This document shows, one piece after another, positions 42,391-51,024 of a stretch of DNA of 64,000 nt. Position 1 is the stretch's first letter. Each line of letters opens with the position of its first letter. The DNA is from JAAFHB01 sp038236995 (lineage in GTDB: Bacteria; Bacteroidota; Bacteroidia; Bacteroidales; Prolixibacteraceae): the NCBI GenBank assembly GCA_038236995.1, contig JBBRZE010000006.1, positions 32,279 through 96,278 of the forward strand. Reading direction: 5' to 3'. The position numbers and the translations under genes were made by a program. The notes under the pieces are model-generated. The model was not told the DNA's origin, searched no databases, and worked only from the letters and a program-made list of their open reading frames with translations.

Positions 42391-43445
42391 ACCATTCCGC
42401 TTTTTTTGTTTCGAACAATGATCCATATCACAATCGGAATACCGAGCAATGCGGTCACAGAATTGACGGGTATCGTACTTTCGGAACCAGGAAGCTGCGA
42501 GATAATATCGCTGACAAGCATCATTAATGCACCGATTAAAATTGTTCCGGGAACGAGCAGACGATGTTTTGCTGTCTGCAAAAGCATCCGCGCGATGTGG
42601 GGAACTGCAATCCCGATAAACCCGATGGGACCGCAAAATGCAGTAATACTTCCGGCAAGTATACAAGTAGAAAGAAATATCATCAACCGGGCAAACCCTA
42701 TGTTCATCCCCATACTCCGTGCATAATTTTCGCCCAATAAAAAGGCGTCGAGAAATTTAGAAGAGAAAAAGGCGATGGATATACCAATCAGGACCGACGG
42801 AAATAAAACCGATAACTGGATGTTTGTTACACTTCCTAAACTTCCCATTGTCCAAACAACAAATGACTTCAACATCGATTCGTTGCTAAAATACTGGAGA
42901 ATATTTACAACCGATGAAATGGCGCTTGAGATCAGGATCCCGAGGATCAGAATGGTCATGATATCTTTGATACGGGCAGAGATCATCACGATTACAAGCA
43001 AAACCAATCCTGAACCAATCCATGCAGCGGTTACAATGCCCCATGAACTTACAGCAGAAATAATACTTTCACCCAGCATTCCACCTGTACCAAGTACAAG
43101 TAAAGCAACACCCAGGCTTGCACCGGAACTGACACCTAAGATATAGGGACCTGCCAACGGATTTCGAAAAACGGTCTGCATTTGCAATCCGGCCACTGAC
43201 AATGCAGCGCCCGCCAAAATTGCTGTAAATGCTTTTGGTATCCGAAACTGTTTAATGATCAACACAACCTGTGAATCTGCATTTTCAGAACGGAAAATGG
43301 ACTGTAAAATATCTGGTATTGAAATATAATACGACCCAACCAACAGATCCGCAAGAAAAAAGATCGGTACGAGCAATGTCAAAAGTAATAGTATCCGAAA
43401 AGCCCGGCTACTATTATTCTTACTTGTAAATGCTTCTGCAACCAC
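42387..43445 (-). CDS. FecCD-family iron/cobalamin ABC transporter permease
   Basis: A 352-residue inner-membrane permease of the FecCD/BtuC type with about ten hydrophobic helices. Family phrases include RIPKAFTAILAGAALSVAGLQMQTVFRNPLAGPYILGVSSGASLGVALL, then LLGENYARSMGMNIGFARLMIFLSTCILAGSITAFCGPIGFIGIAVPHIARML, which contains the cytoplasmic coupling helix. Together with the downstream ATPase and the upstream binding protein it imports a siderophore, haem or cobalamin across the inner membrane. Starts at GTG 43445, sharing a base with the TAG stop of the binding-protein gene (TAGTG), so translation is coupled. Confidence 0.95.
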   Translation of the reverse strand: MVAEAFTSKNNSSRAFRILLLLTLLVPIFFLADLLVGSYYISIPDILQSIFRSENADSQVVLIIKQFRIPKAFTAILAGAALSVAGLQMQTVFRNPLAGPYILGVSSGASLGVALLVLGTGGMLGESIISAVSSWGIVTAAWIGSGLVLLVIVMISARIKDIMTILILGILISSAISSVVNILQYFSNESMLKSFVVWTMGSLGSVTNIQLSVLFPSVLIGISIAFFSSKFLDAFLLGENYARSMGMNIGFARLMIFLSTCILAGSITAFCGPIGFIGIAVPHIARMLLQTAKHRLLVPGTILIGALMMLVSDIISQLPGSESTIPVNSVTALLGIPIVIWIIVRNKKSGMV

Positions 43446-44656
43446 TACTCTATTTTTTTGTAGAAATTAAAAACTTTTCCGCTGTCACATTCCGGATGAA
43501 AAATTTTCACCAGATCCGACAGAATCAAATCGGGTCTTACAACACCGCGTTCCCAGTAATCGTTTCCACCACCCGGACTCATCTGTAAATTGTTGTTAAA
43601 TATAGCTTTTTTTCTAACCTGCGGAAAAGCAGTGAAACGGCTGTCAGTTGACAGCAGTTCATTAAACGTATTTACCGTACCGCAATTGATCCAGAAATCG
43701 GCTTTTGCCGACCGGATCACCACTTCTTCGAGGGATACGACAAAAGCCTCACGCGAAGTATTTTCATGCCACAGGAATTCTCCGCCTGCATCACTGATCA
43801 TTGCAGCCAGGTTCGAGTGACCGCCCGCTATCCACCACGCATCTTTGTAAGGTAATCCGGTCAAAACAACAGGATGGCTTTTAACCGCAGCTACCTTTTG
43901 CTTTATTTCGTTGTAGTTATTTTCGATTGTTGAAAAATAGTCTGCAGCTTCCTGATCTTTATTATAAAATGCCCCCACAAACTTTATCCATTCTGCCTTG
44001 GCAAGTGAATTCTCTTCGAGGTATTCTCCGTTTAGAATGACATTCAAACCAAGATCGCGAAGTTTATTAATAAATCCGGTTACCTCACCTCCTACTCCGT
44101 AAGCCATTATCAAATCGGGTTTCAAACTCAAAATCAGCTCATAATTAATGCCCTGATCATAGCCGACATCAAATACCGTTTTGGAAGCAACTGCTTTAAG
44201 TACTTCCGGATCTGACACAAATCCAGCACCTGAAAGCGCCTTTAGTGAAGGAATTTCATTGAGTGCACTTAAAAAACCTATATGTGAGGTTGAAAGACAA
44301 ATTACTCGCTTAACCGGAGTTTTAATCACCTCCTTCCCTGCCAGTTCTGCAGGAATTTCTTTATCCCGATCAACAAGATAATACTCGAATTGAATGCCGG
44401 AAGATTGTTGCCAGGGATCTAATACAATTACCTTTCGGTATTTCCCATGATTACTGATCGTAAAACCCTTGGCATAAGCAACCTGTAGTTTATCACCAGA
44501 AGAAGAAAGATCAGCAGGTTTTTTCTTGCCGGGCGCACAACAAACCACTCCCCAGATTAAAAAAGGCAGCAATAAAAAGAACCTGTTTCCGGGATATTTT
44601 AAAGGAAAAATTTGTAACGCATTGCTGCTGTTATTTGTATGCATGATGGCTGCCAT
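43445..44656 (-). CDS. Periplasmic-binding lipoprotein of the iron/cobalamin ABC importer
   Basis: About 404 residues from MAAI (44656); an in-frame ATG at 44788 would add 44 residues, and MHTN at 44644 is another choice. The N-terminus has a hydrophobic stretch and lipobox-like Cys (FFLLLPFLIWGVVCCAPGKKK). The body is the helical-backbone metal-receptor fold (TroA/BtuF/FepB type): VKRVICLSTSHIGFLSALNEIPSLKALSG, DVGYDQGINYELILSLKPDLIMAYG, VAAVKSHPVVLTGLPYKDAWWIAGGHSNLAAMISDAGGEF. It captures the ligand in the periplasm and delivers it to the permease. A -7 element TAACTTTG (minus, 44818-44825) suggests a leader of ~155 nt if the shorter start is used. The cognate metal is unknown. Confidence 0.88.
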   Translation of the reverse strand: MAAIMHTNNSSNALQIFPLKYPGNRFFLLLPFLIWGVVCCAPGKKKPADLSSSGDKLQVAYAKGFTISNHGKYRKVIVLDPWQQSSGIQFEYYLVDRDKEIPAELAGKEVIKTPVKRVICLSTSHIGFLSALNEIPSLKALSGAGFVSDPEVLKAVASKTVFDVGYDQGINYELILSLKPDLIMAYGVGGEVTGFINKLRDLGLNVILNGEYLEENSLAKAEWIKFVGAFYNKDQEAADYFSTIENNYNEIKQKVAAVKSHPVVLTGLPYKDAWWIAGGHSNLAAMISDAGGEFLWHENTSREAFVVSLEEVVIRSAKADFWINCGTVNTFNELLSTDSRFTAFPQVRKKAIFNNNLQMSPGGGNDYWERGVVRPDLILSDLVKIFHPECDSGKVFNFYKKIE

Positions 44657-44817
44657 TTCAAACCGGAACCCGTGTTTCAGTTTAGATCTGTAATTGCGAT
44701 CGATCCACTGACCTAAACGGGTTACAAGTAACCTGTAACCAGCTATTAACTGTTCACTGATTAATAATACAGAAGAAAAATTGCCCATGCGTTTCGATCT
44801 TGAACTAAAAATTTGTC

Positions 44818-44825
44818 CAAAGTTA
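44818..44825 (-). promoter_or_regulatory. Putative -7 element of the ABC importer operon
   Basis: Minus-strand TAACTTTG matches TAnnTTTG. The region between it and the chosen start shows no cobalamin riboswitch signature that I could recognise. Confidence 0.45.
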
Positions 44826-44840
44826 ACTTAACAAGATCAA

Positions 44841-47033
44841 TTATTTGGTATAATTTACCCTGATTTTGATCACCTGGCGTGCGCTGACAGTTTCAATCGT
44901 CAGAAAATACACACCTGTATGGTAATGATCCAGGTAAACTTCCTTTGGAGTAACCGAGAGCATTCGCTCTTCCGTAAATAACTTATGTCCAAGAATATCG
45001 TATAAGCTAATGACTCCATATTCTTCAGTCCCCTTATTAAGGAGCAGGATATAATTGGCAACTACCGACTGCGGATAAAGAACCTCAAATTTCTGCCCTT
45101 CAGTACCTCCGGGATTCCCATCAGTTGCAAGTGTATTCTGACAACAATTGGCATTAATCATCAATGAAGTCGAAATTCCCAGTTCCGGAATCCAATAAAA
45201 TGGTTTCCATGTGTTACCTGTTTTAGCGAAAGCATCATTCAGGTTTAATTTCAGTCGATCGGCCGAATGGAAAACAGCAAAAGTATCTGTTACGTTTGTA
45301 TAGTTTATATCGAAACCAATAAAGAAGTTTTTCAGAATAACAATCGGACTAGGCAGGGCAACGTAATTCATCTTACTCTCACTCAATAAACTATAAGGCA
45401 AATCCATCGTTACCAACTCGCTTCCGGGGACCCCGCTTGTCTCATCTTCCTGGTATACCTTCAGCGTAATCTTGCTGTTAGCATTGGAAACATCGGAAGA
45501 TAACTTAGCCACGCCAATGGATACTGAGGAGAGAAGGGTCTTTTCTGTCTGACCGAACCGCTCTGCATAACTGGTAATCTTCAGTATATTATGACCCGAC
45601 TTATATCCCCCTGATGAATTGGAAACATTTTGAAGGATATACTTCTCGCCTACTAAGCCATTTGTAAATTGTGTGCAGGAAGTGCTGACATCGAAAGGAC
45701 TTAACCCTGCAAGCTCAGTTACACCAGTACCTGTAGGATCGAGCCATATCTTCAACTGTTTATCACTGGTAGTATAATGATCCCATTGTTTATTAAACAT
45801 TGAAAACAGATCATTCGTGGGGTCATCGCAAGTAGCAGTACCTCCTGTTAAGGATCCAACCAATAGTTTATTCTGGTTAAAGAGACCACCTCCTGAAGAA
45901 CCTGCTTCCGTGGTACCAACTTCCCATTTTCCGATTACCCAAAAACTATTGCTCCTGAAATTTGCATTATAACTGCCAATTGTTGGCGGGTTATTATCCT
46001 TGCTCACTTTTTTAACATCTCCCTTCGGATGATGAATCGTGAAGGTTGAAGAAGGCGTAACAACTGCTCTGTTCCATCCTGCATAATATGGACGGTATTC
46101 AGCCGGAGGCGCTGTTCCAAGTTGTACAAGCGCAAAGTCAAGAGAGTCGGATCGGGCCTTTAAGGTGGCACCTGAAAGCGATTGATCGGCAAATCCATTC
46201 AAACTACTTTCACCATTACCACATGACGGGCTTTCGTAATTAAAACAAAAAACAGTTTGCTGGGCATCAGTGCCATTTGCAATGCAGTGACCTGCCGTTA
46301 AAAGATAGGGTGTTTTATCCTGGCGGGTATTATTCAACAATGTTCCGGAACAAAGCTCCCTGCCAGCAACTATTAAACTAACAACAGCCTGCTTTTCCGT
46401 GGCATATGAGATCGCCTCCGGACAAAAAACATCCATATTGCAAGGTTCAGCTTCCCCAAGAGGCCTGTTCCCGAAAGCATTCTTATAATCATGATTGACC
46501 GACTTTATATGCAGTTCACCTGGATAGACCGATTTAACAGGTTCGTTATATTCCACTACTATTTCATCACCTGCAATTGGATAGGTTGAAAAATAACCGG
46601 ACGATTGTTCATTTGCAGAAGTAAAAGCTCCCAAAACCTTTTTTTGATCTTTCGAATAGATAAATAACGAGGCATCCTGCGGAATAATCATCTTATCGAA
46701 AATCAGGTTAAGCGACCATGCTCCTTTCGAACGAATACCCAGCCTCCAAATCTTCATATCTCCATTTACTTCCCATCTTCCGGAAGATGCAGGCGAAATA
46801 TTCACATCGAAACTTTTAGCAAAATAAAATGATTTCAGATTTTCCGGATCCGCTTTTTCGTCAGTCAACAATTGATCATTATCAACCGGCGTCATATCAA
46901 TGACTGGAATCGTATAAACAGCTTTTTTCAACTGGTTAAAAGAGGCAGGAATCCCACCATATGACAGTTGTCCAGTACTGTTTAATGCCATTCCTATTAA
47001 CAGCACCAGAATTGAAGAGTATCGTAAGATCAT
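44841..47033 (-). CDS. Secreted trypsin-fold serine protease, lysyl endopeptidase-like, with T9SS tail
   Basis: About 730 residues from ATG 47033 (signal peptide MILRYSSILVLLIGMALNSTGQ); the frame's upstream ATG at 47198 overlaps the promoter region and the gene on the other strand. An N-terminal prodomain-like part is followed by a chymotrypsin-fold domain with the triad H in LLTAGHCIANG (about 246), D in DSLDFALVQLG (about 298) and S in EAGSSGGGLFNQ (about 379). The layout, with CNMDVFCPEAI and CSGTLLNN, follows Achromobacter lysyl endopeptidase. A C-terminal beta domain and a T9SS type A sorting tail (VISLYDILGHKLF...GVYFLTIETVSARQVIKIRVN) complete it. It would be secreted and cleave proteins after Lys; P1 specificity is inferred. 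Confidence 0.91.
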   Translation of the reverse strand: MILRYSSILVLLIGMALNSTGQLSYGGIPASFNQLKKAVYTIPVIDMTPVDNDQLLTDEKADPENLKSFYFAKSFDVNISPASSGRWEVNGDMKIWRLGIRSKGAWSLNLIFDKMIIPQDASLFIYSKDQKKVLGAFTSANEQSSGYFSTYPIAGDEIVVEYNEPVKSVYPGELHIKSVNHDYKNAFGNRPLGEAEPCNMDVFCPEAISYATEKQAVVSLIVAGRELCSGTLLNNTRQDKTPYLLTAGHCIANGTDAQQTVFCFNYESPSCGNGESSLNGFADQSLSGATLKARSDSLDFALVQLGTAPPAEYRPYYAGWNRAVVTPSSTFTIHHPKGDVKKVSKDNNPPTIGSYNANFRSNSFWVIGKWEVGTTEAGSSGGGLFNQNKLLVGSLTGGTATCDDPTNDLFSMFNKQWDHYTTSDKQLKIWLDPTGTGVTELAGLSPFDVSTSCTQFTNGLVGEKYILQNVSNSSGGYKSGHNILKITSYAERFGQTEKTLLSSVSIGVAKLSSDVSNANSKITLKVYQEDETSGVPGSELVTMDLPYSLLSESKMNYVALPSPIVILKNFFIGFDINYTNVTDTFAVFHSADRLKLNLNDAFAKTGNTWKPFYWIPELGISTSLMINANCCQNTLATDGNPGGTEGQKFEVLYPQSVVANYILLLNKGTEEYGVISLYDILGHKLFTEERMLSVTPKEVYLDHYHTGVYFLTIETVSARQVIKIRVNYTK

Positions 47034-47052
47034 TAATTTTTCAAATTTCGAA

Positions 47053-47060
47053 CAAAGATA
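47053..47060 (-). promoter_or_regulatory. Putative -7 element of the secreted protease
   Basis: Minus-strand TATCTTTG matches TAnnTTTG, 20 nt upstream of the ATG at 47033, which supports that start. Confidence 0.5.
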
Positions 47061-47086
47061 ATTGATCCCTTCAAATATTTGTTTTA

Positions 47087-47118
47087 TTTGACAATATTTC
47101 AGTAATTTGACTATTTTG
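47087..47118 (+). promoter_or_regulatory. Putative promoter of the ThrRS-editing-domain gene
   Basis: TTTG (47087-47090), 21-nt spacer, TATTTTG (47112-47118), about 22 nt upstream of the ATG at 47141. It lies back to back with the protease promoter. Confidence 0.5.
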
Positions 47119-47140
47119 CAGTAAGAAATAAAAGATTTAA

Positions 47141-47554
47141 ATGAAGGTACTTGTAATTTATTGCACATCGTTTTCCTATCTGCCGGCTTCAAAAACACTG
47201 GAAGAGGTTGAAGAAGTTAACCAGGGTAAAACTTATAACGACTGCATTGTCGCGTTTATCCAGGTGGAAGAAGACGACGAAGAGAAAGATGTTGCAGGGA
47301 GGGAAAAGAAGCTTGTCAATCACCTGAAATGGACTGCACGGAAAAACAATACAAACACAATTGTTCTGCACTCATTTGCACACCTCGCTGATTCAAAAGC
47401 TTCTGTAGAATATACGAGGACACTCTTCGACCTAGCGGAGAAGCGTTTGCAATACGGAGGTTACACAACAGGACAAACACCTTTTGGTTATTTCCTCGAT
47501 CTGAATATCAATGCCCCTGGATTTTCACTTGCACGAATCTGGGCCTCACTCTAA
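47141..47554 (+). CDS. Stand-alone threonyl-tRNA synthetase editing domain (archaeal type)
   Basis: A 137-residue cytoplasmic protein matching the archaeal ThrRS N-terminal editing domain (tRNA-Thr_ED, PF08915, D-Tyr-tRNA deacylase fold). MKVLVIYCTSFSYLPASK, then CIVAFIQVEEDDEE, KWTARKNNTNTIVLHSFAHLADSKAS and LQYGGYTTGQTPFGYFLDLNINAPG all align to the family pattern, including the PFAHLS-like motif and the 'PFGxxxxF' strand. In archaea this domain hydrolyses Ser-tRNAThr. As a free protein it is likely a trans-editing deacylase, or has been recruited for D-aminoacyl-tRNA hydrolysis; the substrate here is inferred. No synthetase domain is nearby. It is divergent from the secreted protease. Confidence 0.87.
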   Translation: MKVLVIYCTSFSYLPASKTLEEVEEVNQGKTYNDCIVAFIQVEEDDEEKDVAGREKKLVNHLKWTARKNNTNTIVLHSFAHLADSKASVEYTRTLFDLAEKRLQYGGYTTGQTPFGYFLDLNINAPGFSLARIWASL

Positions 47555-47762
47555 TAAAACAAACATAAAATTACCAAAAGCAAAATCAAAGAAAGGATAC
47601 TGAAAAGATTAGGTGGATAATTTAAAAACCTGGGATGAAAGTCCAACATTATATTTTAATGATTGATAATACATTGCCGCTTCGCGACGCAGCATTAATA
47701 AATACCTGATCAACCACAATACTATAGCTTTAATCAATGAAAACAAGCCAATCATTTCGTCG

Positions 47763-49022
47763 CTATTTTTTCAGCTTAAAATATTCTGCAGCAAAGTCCA
47801 TATAACATTGCCAGTCGTACAACATCACATCGTGTTTGCCCGGACGAATATGATAAGCGATAGTTCCCATCAACGGAGTGCTCAATGGCGGCATCACGTT
47901 CGAAGGAAGTCCTTTCATTCCTAAGAGTTCGTATACAGGTGATGCGAATACACATGACAGAAACTCACCTCTTGGATCGGACCACAAATCTTCGGCTGCA
48001 CTTGCTACATAAACCGGACGGGGTGCTATCAGTGCAAGCAATTCATGCTGATCAAAAGGCATCGACTCCTCCTTCTGGTTATATTTCTTAAAATTATCAC
48101 AAAACCAATGTGGGAAAGCGGTATTGATCCTGCCGACCGTTTCACCAAACTTCCGTCTCGAAAGAGCGGCTCCTCCACATCCCGAATTATTCGATACAAT
48201 CATCGCAAACCGAAGATCGGAAGCCCCTGCCCAAAGCGCGGTCTTACCTAACCGCGAATGGCCCATCATGATCACCCTTTTGGCATTAATATCGTTATCT
48301 GTTTCTAAATAATCCATAATACGCGACAATCCCCACGACCAGGCGGCAATCGATCCCCACGATGTACTATCTCTTTTAGCATCGAATAGCTGCTGAATTC
48401 CATTCTTAAAACCATCATCAAAATCGGGATCAACATCTCCATAATAAACAGTTGCCACGCCAAAACCACGGGAAACGATCTCTTTTATTGGCCAACGGGA
48501 TGCCGCACTTCCTCTTCCCTTTTCATTTGCATGGTTATTCGTTATTTCTTTGTTATTGCTCACCCATGAATCGGGGAGCAAAATACCAGGTTCCAATGTT
48601 GTGGTATGGTTCCCGTTAAAATTATAACTCAGGAAAACAGGTGCGTTTTTTGAATTCAGCGGCAAATAGATCAGCACCATCACAGATACCTTTCGCTCTC
48701 CGTTCATAAAGTCAAGACGAACCTCTTTCCGTTTTGCAATCCCGTCAAGTGCATCTGCTTTTTCCGAAACAAGGGTCGATTTTACATGTCCTTTCCATTC
48801 AGGAACAACACCAAAAACCTCTTTTTCAAAGATCGAATAGATTTCGCCTCTCCTTTTGTTCCAATCCTTTTTATTGGTTACCGGCGTACCATCTTTAAAA
48901 ACAAGCACATCGGGTAAAGTAAAGACCGGTACTTTTGCCTCATCGTAATTTGCAATAAACGGCTGAGCGATGGAGATCCACGGAAGCGCCAGGAAAAACA
49001 GAATACATCCTAATTTTTGCAT
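47763..49022 (-). CDS. Carbohydrate esterase family 15 (glucuronoyl esterase) protein
   Basis: About 419 residues from ATG 49022 (signal peptide about 1-19, WISIAQ); the frame's upstream start at 49190 lies before the promoter. It is an alpha/beta hydrolase with the CE15 nucleophile motif GHSRLGK (Ser about 256) in RVIMMGHSRLGKTALWAGASD, then NNSGCGGAALSRRKFGETV, typical of the family, and the catalytic His in GKHDVMLYDW. CE15 enzymes cleave the ester between 4-O-methyl-glucuronic acid of xylan and lignin alcohols. Bacterial members also act on related uronate esters. It is an exported enzyme and fits the hemicellulose theme with GH43. No neighbouring CAZyme shares its operon. Confidence 0.92.
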   Translation of the reverse strand: MQKLGCILFFLALPWISIAQPFIANYDEAKVPVFTLPDVLVFKDGTPVTNKKDWNKRRGEIYSIFEKEVFGVVPEWKGHVKSTLVSEKADALDGIAKRKEVRLDFMNGERKVSVMVLIYLPLNSKNAPVFLSYNFNGNHTTTLEPGILLPDSWVSNNKEITNNHANEKGRGSAASRWPIKEIVSRGFGVATVYYGDVDPDFDDGFKNGIQQLFDAKRDSTSWGSIAAWSWGLSRIMDYLETDNDINAKRVIMMGHSRLGKTALWAGASDLRFAMIVSNNSGCGGAALSRRKFGETVGRINTAFPHWFCDNFKKYNQKEESMPFDQHELLALIAPRPVYVASAAEDLWSDPRGEFLSCVFASPVYELLGMKGLPSNVMPPLSTPLMGTIAYHIRPGKHDVMLYDWQCYMDFAAEYFKLKK

Positions 49023-49045
49023 TGTCTGGAAGTTTGATTGAATGT

Positions 49046-49075
49046 CAAAATTAGGTTTTATAGAATGAATTCCAA
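49046..49075 (-). promoter_or_regulatory. Promoter of the CE15 gene
   Basis: On the minus strand TTG (49075-49073), a 19-nt spacer and TAATTTTG (49053-49046) match the Bacteroidota pattern. It lies 24 nt before the ATG at 49022 and supports that start over 49190. Confidence 0.6.
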
Positions 49076-49195
49076 TTGTTTTGCTATTGAATTTAAAGAC
49101 AACGAAATAAAAAAAAATCGCACTACAATGAAGCAGTTGTATCAAATACTGTGTAAGTTTACAGAATCGATCTGCAACCTTGTTAAGCAACTAAT

Positions 49196-49735
49196 ATGAA
49201 GAAATACATTTTAATCATTTTCTTTTCAGTGCTGACTTTTTACCTGCAAGCGCAAACAGTTGAAAACACATCGTACAAGAACCAGGCGGGTGAAAAAGTT
49301 TTGCGCCTCGAAACCATCCTGCCTGTTGACCTCACATCGGCCTGGCAATTTTTCACAACCGATGAAAAACTGAAAAAATGGATTGCCCCTGTGGCGCACA
49401 TTGAACTTAAAGCAGGAGGTTCGATTGTCACCAATTATGACAGTACGAAAACAGTGCTGGATTCAAGTTCTATTCATTTACCCATCATCGGTTTTATCGA
49501 CAAAGAACTCCTTGTTTTGAAAGTGTTGCTCAACAACCAATTCCCCGAGGGAGTGAGAAATACGGATCAGAACCTGCAGGAATTCATTCAATTTATAAAA
49601 GTGGATGACAGCCATACAAAAATCGTTTCCTCGATGCTTGGTTGGGGCAATAGCAGTGATTGGGAAAAAACCTACAATTTCTTTGTAAAAGGCAACGAAT
49701 GGACCTACCAGGAATTGCTGAAAAATTGCAAATAA
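49196..49735 (+). CDS. Exported SRPBCC (START-like, AHSA1) domain protein
   Basis: A 179-residue protein with a signal peptide (about 1-19, FYLQAQ) and a START-like helix-grip fold of the AHSA1/SRPBCC type. Matching phrases are LRLETILPVDLTSAWQFFTTDEKLKKWIAPVAHIELKAGGSIVTNYD, where 'xxW.......E.R.GG' is the family core, and the C-terminal long helix (SDWEKTYNFFVKGNEWTYQELLKN). These domains bind hydrophobic ligands in a deep pocket. A periplasmic form is unusual but present in Bacteroidota. The ligand is unknown. It lies 11 bp before rsgA on the same strand and may share its transcript. Confidence 0.82.
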   Translation: MKKYILIIFFSVLTFYLQAQTVENTSYKNQAGEKVLRLETILPVDLTSAWQFFTTDEKLKKWIAPVAHIELKAGGSIVTNYDSTKTVLDSSSIHLPIIGFIDKELLVLKVLLNNQFPEGVRNTDQNLQEFIQFIKVDDSHTKIVSSMLGWGNSSDWEKTYNFFVKGNEWTYQELLKNCK

Positions 49736-49746
49736 GATGCTTAATA

Positions 49747-50814
49747 ATGATATTAGAAGACCTTGGTTATAATATCGATCTTGAGAAATTCAGGATTGAT
49801 CATCATCTTGATAAGTTTGAGATAGGGAGGGTTATTGCAGAGCATAAAGAAAGATACATTGTTGGAACAGATAAAGGTGAATTTGAATCCGAGATAACCG
49901 GCAATATGCGTTTTACTGCAAAAGGCCGAATCGATTTTCCTGCCGTTGGCGATTGGGTGGCACTTGCAACTTATGATGCTGATTTTGGCATCATTCACCA
50001 AATATTACCACGATTCTCAACAATTAAAAGACAGGCAATTGGTCAATTTGGAGAGATCCAGATAATAGCGACAAACATTGATGCTGCTTTTGTGGTCCAG
50101 GCTATTGACAGGGATTTTAATATTAACCGGCTTGAAAGATACCTGACCATCTGTAATTCATCAAAGGTAAGCCCCATCATCCTACTCACTAAGATTGATT
50201 TAACGTGTGAGAATCACATTGCTGAAATCTTAGAGAATATAAATGCCCGGATTAAAAATATACCGGTTATTGCAATCAGTAACGAGACACAGAACGGGTA
50301 TACAGAAATCAGTAATTTCATTGAGGCTGGCAAAACCTATTGTATGCTCGGTTCGTCTGGTGTTGGGAAATCCACACTGATAAATAATCTTTCCGGTAAG
50401 ACCATCATGCGAACGGATGCGATAAGCCAAAGCACAAACAAAGGAAGACACGTTACAAGTCACAGGGAATTAGTTATTCTTGAAAATGGCGGAATTCTGA
50501 TCGACAATCCAGGGATGAGAGAAATAGGCATCGCCGATTCAGCAAGCGGGTTGGAAATCACCTTTGATCTGATTGTCAGCCTTTCTCAAAATTGCAAATT
50601 TAAAGACTGTACCCATACAAATGAAATTGGTTGTTATGTACTTGAAACGATTGAAAAAGGAGAAATGGACAAAGCTTCCTACGAAAATTACCTGAAAATG
50701 GAAAAAGAGAAAGCGCATTTTGAATCAACAGTTGTGGAGAAACGAAAGAAAGATAAAGAATTTGGGAAATTTTTAAAGAACTACAAAAAAGACATGAACA
50801 AAAAAAAGCACTAA
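49747..50814 (+). CDS. rsgA: Ribosome small subunit-dependent GTPase A
   Basis: RsgA (YjeQ) helps late maturation of the 30S ribosomal subunit in the cytoplasm. About 355 residues from ATG 49747 (the frame starts earlier at 49660 inside the SRPBCC gene). Domains: N-terminal OB-fold (KERYIVGTDKGEFESEITGNMRF ... GDWVALATYD); a circularly permuted GTPase with G4 LLTKIDL before the P-loop GSSGVGKSTLINN (about 202-214) and G3 DNPGMREIG; and the zinc-binding C-terminal domain CKFKDCTHTNEIGC (C-x4-C-x-H-x5-C). The highly basic C-terminal tail (KKNYKKDMNKKKH-like) fits RNA binding. Confidence 0.95.
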   Translation: MILEDLGYNIDLEKFRIDHHLDKFEIGRVIAEHKERYIVGTDKGEFESEITGNMRFTAKGRIDFPAVGDWVALATYDADFGIIHQILPRFSTIKRQAIGQFGEIQIIATNIDAAFVVQAIDRDFNINRLERYLTICNSSKVSPIILLTKIDLTCENHIAEILENINARIKNIPVIAISNETQNGYTEISNFIEAGKTYCMLGSSGVGKSTLINNLSGKTIMRTDAISQSTNKGRHVTSHRELVILENGGILIDNPGMREIGIADSASGLEITFDLIVSLSQNCKFKDCTHTNEIGCYVLETIEKGEMDKASYENYLKMEKEKAHFESTVVEKRKKDKEFGKFLKNYKKDMNKKKH

Positions 50815-51024
50815 GCACATCACTGTGTTTGGCGGAGCAACCTAATGATATAATTTAAAATGGGACCTGTCAAACTTAAATAAATGAAACGAAAATGGTC
50901 TGACAAACGCAAAATAGGATGCTTAAATTTTCCATCCGGGTTCCATGAGCTGGTACAGGGCTTGTACGAAATATTACTCTTCGATCCAATAAAATGTAAT
51001 TCAATTTAACAGAAATAGAACCGA

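Noticed and set aside
42391..42666. Upstream extension of the ABC ATPase frame
   Set aside because: This segment is the permease gene read out of frame; the ATPase starts at the ATGA overlap (42390).
44644..44840. Cobalamin or other riboswitch in the importer leader
   Set aside because: The conserved B12-box and core sequences expected of a cobalamin riboswitch are not visible; I could not run a covariance model.
49660..49746. Upstream extension of the rsgA frame
   Set aside because: It lies inside the SRPBCC coding sequence in another frame; ATG 49747 fits the family start.
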